Positions 60,214 to 64,000 of a DNA stretch of 64,000 nt are shown piece after piece. A model generated the notes under the pieces. It was not told the origin of the DNA and did not search any database. It was given only the letters and a program-made list of their open reading frames with translations. The DNA is taken from assembly GCA_027488905.1 (NCBI GenBank), contig JAIYAT010000020.1, positions 124,001 to 188,000 of the forward strand. The letters are read 5' to 3'. Origin of the DNA: Bacteroidota bacterium. Lineage in GTDB: Bacteria; Bacteroidota; Bacteroidia; UKL13-3. The position numbers and the translations under genes were made by a program. Position 1 is the stretch's first letter, and each line of letters begins with the position of its first letter.

Positions 60214-60546
60214 TTAACAACAGTCTTTTTTCTTCTTTTCTAATTTGATTGAAATGTTTGCGAAATAACTTTGCAATTTGTCAATGCTATTTTTGTCAAG
60301 GCAGTAACAAATTGTATTTCCTTCAATTTCACCTTTAATAATTCCGGCGTTTTTGAGTTCTTTCAAATGTTGCGAAACTGTAGGCTGTGCTAGAGGCAGT
60401 TCGTTTACAATATCTCCACAAATACAAGCGTCCACTTTAAGCAGATAATCTACAATGGCAACCCTTGCAGGATGTCCCAAGGCCTTGGCAAGCGTTGCAA
60501 TCGCATTTTGTTTGTCTGTAAAATGATCTGTCTTGGTAGCACCCAT
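60214..60546 (-). CDS. arsR: ArsR/SmtB-family arsenic-responsive repressor
   Basis: About 110 residues from the ATG at 60546 (MGATKTDHFTDKQNAIATLAKALGHPARVAIVDYL). A longer frame would run into the operator and is rejected. The metalloid-binding pair CIC in DACICGDIVNELPLAQPTVSQHLKELKNAGIIKGEIEGNTICYCL sits at the start of the recognition region; the C-terminal KKKKDCC tail may add ligands. It represses the operon until As(III) binds. First gene of the leftward arsenic operon. Confidence 0.93.
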   Translation of the reverse strand: MGATKTDHFTDKQNAIATLAKALGHPARVAIVDYLLKVDACICGDIVNELPLAQPTVSQHLKELKNAGIIKGEIEGNTICYCLDKNSIDKLQSYFANISIKLEKKKKDCC

Positions 60547-60558
60547 TATTATATTTTT

Positions 60559-60578
60559 ATATTGCAATATTACAATAT
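60559..60578. promoter_or_regulatory. ArsR operator candidate
   Basis: ATATTG-8-CAATAT forms an inverted repeat whose left half is itself a 12-bp palindrome (ATATTGCAATAT, 60559-60570). It lies 13 bases upstream of the arsR ATG, between arsR and the divergent NHL gene. Confidence 0.55.
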
Positions 60579-60646
60579 AGATTTCGAATTATGCAAATAA
60601 ATTTTCGGCATAATTATTTCCAGCAAATCTTACCTTCGAGTTTAGA

Positions 60647-63568
60647 ATGAAACTTAAGTACCTAATAATTTATACAATCTGCTGTGTTACTTTCCTAACC
60701 TTGGGAGCAAAATCGCAAGTTATTGAAATTTATGCTGGTGGTGGAAATGGAGAGAATCTTAATGCAAAATCAACTTCTATAAACCCTAGTTCTGTAGCTT
60801 GTCATAAAAATGGGGATATTTATGTATATGACTTTTTTGATTATAGAATTCGTAAAATAAGCAATGGCATCGTTACAACGGTTGCAGGAAATCGTAAAAA
60901 AGGATTTAGTGGCGACAATGGCCCAGCCACGCAAGCTCGAATTGGAAGCATGTGTTACCTTGCTTTAGATACATTGGGTAATCTTTATTTTTCAGATACA
61001 GAAAACAACAGAATTCGTAAGGTTGATGCCAACACAGGGATAATAAATACCATTGCCGGTACTGGAATCATTGGATATACGGATAGCACAGTGGTAGCAA
61101 CTCATGCGAAATTAAGTTCTCCGGGTCCATTGTTAATTGATAGCTTAGGTAACCTATACTTTTCTGATATGGGTAATAACCATGTTAGAAAAATCAATCT
61201 CAATACTGGACTTATATCCAGGGTAGCTGGGAATGGAGTTGCAGAAGAATTTGGTGATTTAGGGGTAACAGATGGGTTATACGAACCTAAAGGTTTGGCC
61301 TTAGATAGCAAAACAAATACGCTTTATATAGCAGATGCAGGAAATAAGAAAATAAAAAAATTTAGTTTAAACACGGGGAAAATATACTCATTTGCGGGGA
61401 CGGGAATGAATGGATATGCAGGAGAAAACGATTCAGCTTTTAGGGCAGTGTTCAATGGTTTAGAAGGTTTAACCTTAGATAATAATGGCCAATTATTTGT
61501 TTGCGATAGGGGCAATAGCCGCATAAGAAAGATAAATACAATTACAAGCATAATAAACACTTACGCAGGCTCATTTCCTCTTCAAAATGCTAAAGAGAAT
61601 ATGCTTGCTAGTCAGGTTAGGTTACTTTATCCTTCAGATGTTAAAATAGATCATTTGGGAAACTTACTCATTGTTGATGCTGGCAATTCCCTTTTGCGTA
61701 AAGTAGATAGCACCACCAAGATAGTTTCAAACATTGCCGGCAATGGTTATTTGTGTTTTAATGGCGATAGTGGCTTGGCCAATCGGTCATTGATTTCAAA
61801 TCCAAAGCACATTAAATTTGATTATGAAGGAAATTTAATTTTTTATGATTCTTACAATTCTAGAATACGTAGGGTAAATGCTACAGACAAAAAATTATTT
61901 ACCCTAGCTGGAAAAGGATATACAGTAAGTATTGATTCCTTAAAAGACAATGTTCCTGGTCCAACTACCTATTTATGGAATTTTGTAGCTGGTGTAACCA
62001 CAGATTTACTAGGAAACGTCTATCTATCAGAATTGGGTAGAATAAAGAAAATAGACAAACAAACTGGCATTATTACCCACTATGCAGGCAAAGGGTATCC
62101 ATTTAATCAGGCCGGTTATGCAGGCGATGGAGATAGTGTTTTAAAAGCTCTTTTTTACAATACAGAAAATTTGGGTAGCGATTTAAAAGGCAATATTTAT
62201 GTTGTCGATTACAATAACAATAGGATCAGAAAGATAAATACGAATACCCAAATTATCACTACTGTGGCGGGAAATGGAACTTCTGGCCATGCCTTAGAAA
62301 ATGATTCTGCTTTGAAATCGCCTCTTGATTTAAACGGCCCAATGACGGTTGATGGAGAAGGGAATATTTACATAGCCAATTTATATCGAATTAGAAAAAT
62401 TGATGCAAAAACGGGTCATATTTATACCATAGCTGGTAATTTAAACAACCAATACGGTTATGCTGGCGATGGGGATAGTGCAAAATATTCCTTGTTATAT
62501 AATGTGCGGGATTTAGCTACAGATGCCTCTGGTAATTTATACTTTTCAGATGCTTGGAACAACCGCATTAGGAGAATTGATGCCAACACCCAGATCATTA
62601 AAACTGTTGCTGGAAATGGCTTAAACATATTAGAATCACCCCTCGATTCTGCTCTGAATTCATCAATTTTTTTTCCAGGATATGTGGCCTGCGACCTGCA
62701 AGGGAATCTTTATTTTACCTATGGTGGCAATGGAGATGTTATTTGTAGAATAGCCAATACGACTCCTATTATTTTTAACAATGTCATTTATGGATCTCAA
62801 ATAGTTTGTTCAAATGCATTTGCAGACACACTATTAGGTAATATACCAAATGGCGGTTCTGGTAATTATAAATACCATTGGTTTCGATCCAAAAAATCGG
62901 CTAGCAGTGAGTTTACAATTGCACCAGGTGCAAACACTCATCCAAGCTATGCGCCACCTTTAGAATCAGTACCATATTGGTACAAGCGTTTGGTAATTTC
63001 TGGTGGAAGGTGTGATACTTCTGCGACAGTTCTTGTGCAAATAAGTAAGCCATCAAAATCTACAATACTTGGCGATAAAGAAGTAATCACATCCGATATA
63101 AAAAGCTACCGCATTAAAAATGCAAACGCAAATTCCACTTTTTCTTGGCGCGTAAAAAATGGAGTTATTGTAAACATGAATGCAGATAGTATAACTATTG
63201 CTTGGAGCAATGAAGTTGATTTAGGGATTATTCAGGTAGTAGAATCCGACTCACTTGCATGCAATGGAGATACCTCGGAAATTCAAGTAAGTATTAACCT
63301 ACCAACTCAAATCCATCATCAAACCTTAAATGAGCCTTTCCTAAAAGTTTACCCTAATCCAACCCAATTTAATTTTACAGCAGAAAACAATTCTACCCAA
63401 GAAATCACTTGGCAATTGTATAATTCTATTGGAACTAAGTTATTTCATTCCACACTTAAAGCCAATCAAAAAACCAATTATAATTGCGCCCATTTACCAC
63501 CTGGCATTTATCTTATCTATTCAGAAATTGGAGACACGCTATTTATTGAAAAATTGGTGATTGAGTAA
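60647..63568 (+). CDS. Secreted NHL-repeat protein with T9SS sorting domain
   Basis: A 973-residue exported protein with signal MKLKYLIIYTICCVTFLTLGAKS. From about residue 30 to 680 it has some twelve NHL-type repeats, each with an IxTVAG or IxTIAGNG turn, a GD(N/S)GPA or GDGDSA segment and a GN(L/I)YFSDxxNNRIRKI strand, forming beta-propellers. A PKD/Ig-like stretch follows (about 720-880). The C-terminus (VYPNPTQFNFTAE ... WQLYNSIGTKLFHSTLKAN ... LPPGIYLIYSEIGDTLFIEKLVIE) is a type A sorting domain. A surface binding or structural role is likely. Divergent from arsR. Confidence 0.9.
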   Translation: MKLKYLIIYTICCVTFLTLGAKSQVIEIYAGGGNGENLNAKSTSINPSSVACHKNGDIYVYDFFDYRIRKISNGIVTTVAGNRKKGFSGDNGPATQARIGSMCYLALDTLGNLYFSDTENNRIRKVDANTGIINTIAGTGIIGYTDSTVVATHAKLSSPGPLLIDSLGNLYFSDMGNNHVRKINLNTGLISRVAGNGVAEEFGDLGVTDGLYEPKGLALDSKTNTLYIADAGNKKIKKFSLNTGKIYSFAGTGMNGYAGENDSAFRAVFNGLEGLTLDNNGQLFVCDRGNSRIRKINTITSIINTYAGSFPLQNAKENMLASQVRLLYPSDVKIDHLGNLLIVDAGNSLLRKVDSTTKIVSNIAGNGYLCFNGDSGLANRSLISNPKHIKFDYEGNLIFYDSYNSRIRRVNATDKKLFTLAGKGYTVSIDSLKDNVPGPTTYLWNFVAGVTTDLLGNVYLSELGRIKKIDKQTGIITHYAGKGYPFNQAGYAGDGDSVLKALFYNTENLGSDLKGNIYVVDYNNNRIRKINTNTQIITTVAGNGTSGHALENDSALKSPLDLNGPMTVDGEGNIYIANLYRIRKIDAKTGHIYTIAGNLNNQYGYAGDGDSAKYSLLYNVRDLATDASGNLYFSDAWNNRIRRIDANTQIIKTVAGNGLNILESPLDSALNSSIFFPGYVACDLQGNLYFTYGGNGDVICRIANTTPIIFNNVIYGSQIVCSNAFADTLLGNIPNGGSGNYKYHWFRSKKSASSEFTIAPGANTHPSYAPPLESVPYWYKRLVISGGRCDTSATVLVQISKPSKSTILGDKEVITSDIKSYRIKNANANSTFSWRVKNGVIVNMNADSITIAWSNEVDLGIIQVVESDSLACNGDTSEIQVSINLPTQIHHQTLNEPFLKVYPNPTQFNFTAENNSTQEITWQLYNSIGTKLFHSTLKANQKTNYNCAHLPPGIYLIYSEIGDTLFIEKLVIE

Positions 63569-63596
63569 TTCTATCTTACCTCAAAATAAAATATTC

Positions 63597-64000
63597 TTAA
63601 CCCCAATTGTAAAATTCTGCAGCATCTAATGTGGGTGTCCAACCTAATGGATTGGAGAAATCATGCACACCCAATTTATTGTTGGATACACCATGCACTA
63701 CAAAATAGTTCAATGGTACGGTCTTAATTGACAAACATTTCTCAATCAAATCTAGGCAATCTGAATGTGCCAAGCCATCAATTTTGAGTGAATTCCATGG
63801 CTTTTTATTTATCCCACAAACACCACCAAACCTAATGCATATGATTTCCAATCCTTGCTGAGAATACCAGTACCCCATCTTTTCCATGAAAATTTTATGG
63901 GCTCCATATGGACTATTGGGTTTAGGATTTTTATTAACATTTAGCCTAGCAGTCGTATTTGCCGAGTATTCATCAGCATGAACTGACGAAGCCATAATTA
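63597..64000 (-). CDS. NAD-dependent epimerase/dehydratase, C-terminal part (cut by window edge)
   Basis: The frame enters from the window edge and reads IMASSVHADEYSANTTARLN near the border, then PNSPYGAHKIFMEKMGYWYSQQGLEIICIRFGGVCG, with the YxxxK catalytic pair of extended short-chain dehydrogenases. The remainder (SLKIDGLAHSDCLDLIEKCLSIK ... LGVHDFSNPLGWTPTLDAAEFYNWG) resembles uronate dehydrogenase-type members. The Rossmann NAD-binding part lies outside the window, so the apparent Met at 63995 is not the start. Convergent with the NHL gene, 28 bases apart. Confidence 0.75.
   Translation of the reverse strand, partial: IMASSVHADEYSANTTARLNVNKNPKPNSPYGAHKIFMEKMGYWYSQQGLEIICIRFGGVCGINKKPWNSLKIDGLAHSDCLDLIEKCLSIKTVPLNYFVVHGVSNNKLGVHDFSNPLGWTPTLDAAEFYNWG

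Noticed and set aside
60000-64000. Possible repeats in the NHL gene as a genomic tandem array
   Set aside because: The periodicity follows the NHL protein repeats and is diverged at the DNA level, so it is coding structure.

Overview
The window comes from a low-G+C member of the Bacteroidota, probably a free-living Sphingobacteriia- or Chitinophagia-like lineage. The evidence is several secreted proteins with type A C-terminal sorting domains of the type IX secretion system (an S8 protease, an M28 peptidase, a LamG/PNGase F-like protein and an NHL-repeat protein), clade-typical families (GLPGLI, LruC, DUF4139, DUF6428, a MerR-type B12 regulator), lipoproteins with short lipoboxes, and TAnnTTTG-type -7 promoter elements. 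No rRNA, tRNA, CRISPR array or recognisable insertion sequence was seen.

Layout. 1-6.5 kb: 5' end of an AMP nucleosidase gene, then a leftward tripartite RND efflux operon (fusion protein, pump, outer-membrane channel). 6.7-12 kb: a glyoxalase-like protein, and a MoxR-like AAA ATPase and a VWA partner separated by an opposing S8 protease gene. 12-19 kb: housekeeping enzymes, including split tRNA-modification genes (MnmD plus an FAD oxidoreductase), a dipeptide epimerase, NAD(P)HX repair, an aldo/keto reductase and an M1 peptidase. 19-29 kb: FabI with a receiver-only regulator, a PAS protein, a DEAD-box helicase, a GbsR-type regulator module with two tandem membrane proteins and an unlisted 41-residue ORF, ComEC, a crotonase and a GLPGLI protein. 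29-39 kb: a B12-binding MerR regulator, an M28 peptidase, a DUF1223 protein, a YefM/YoeB toxin-antitoxin pair, an M1 peptidase, a biotin carrier protein, and an ECF sigma/anti-sigma pair. 39-52 kb: a DUF4139 protein, the PNGase F-like protein, a three-gene signalling operon (multi-PAS kinase, receiver fused to a degenerate kinase, AraC-type response regulator), and a PadR/PspC operon. 52-64 kb: LruC and lipoprotein genes, an acyltransferase, a six-gene leftward arsenic operon, the NHL protein and the 5'-truncated end of an epimerase gene.

The most unusual signal is not a gene. The 10-mer GGTTTGAACC (or its complement) occurs 17 times exactly, almost always inside a longer asymmetric consensus close to TTCGGTTTGAACCAAA. 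It lies in both orientations, in several reading frames, in unrelated genes and in three intergenic sites. Under a rough mid-30s % G+C composition less than one copy would be expected. It behaves like a highly iterated or uptake-type DNA word, and the comEC gene alone carries two exact copies plus a symmetric variant. The second notable item is the GbsR module: matching inverted repeats sit before the regulator and before the membrane-protein pair.
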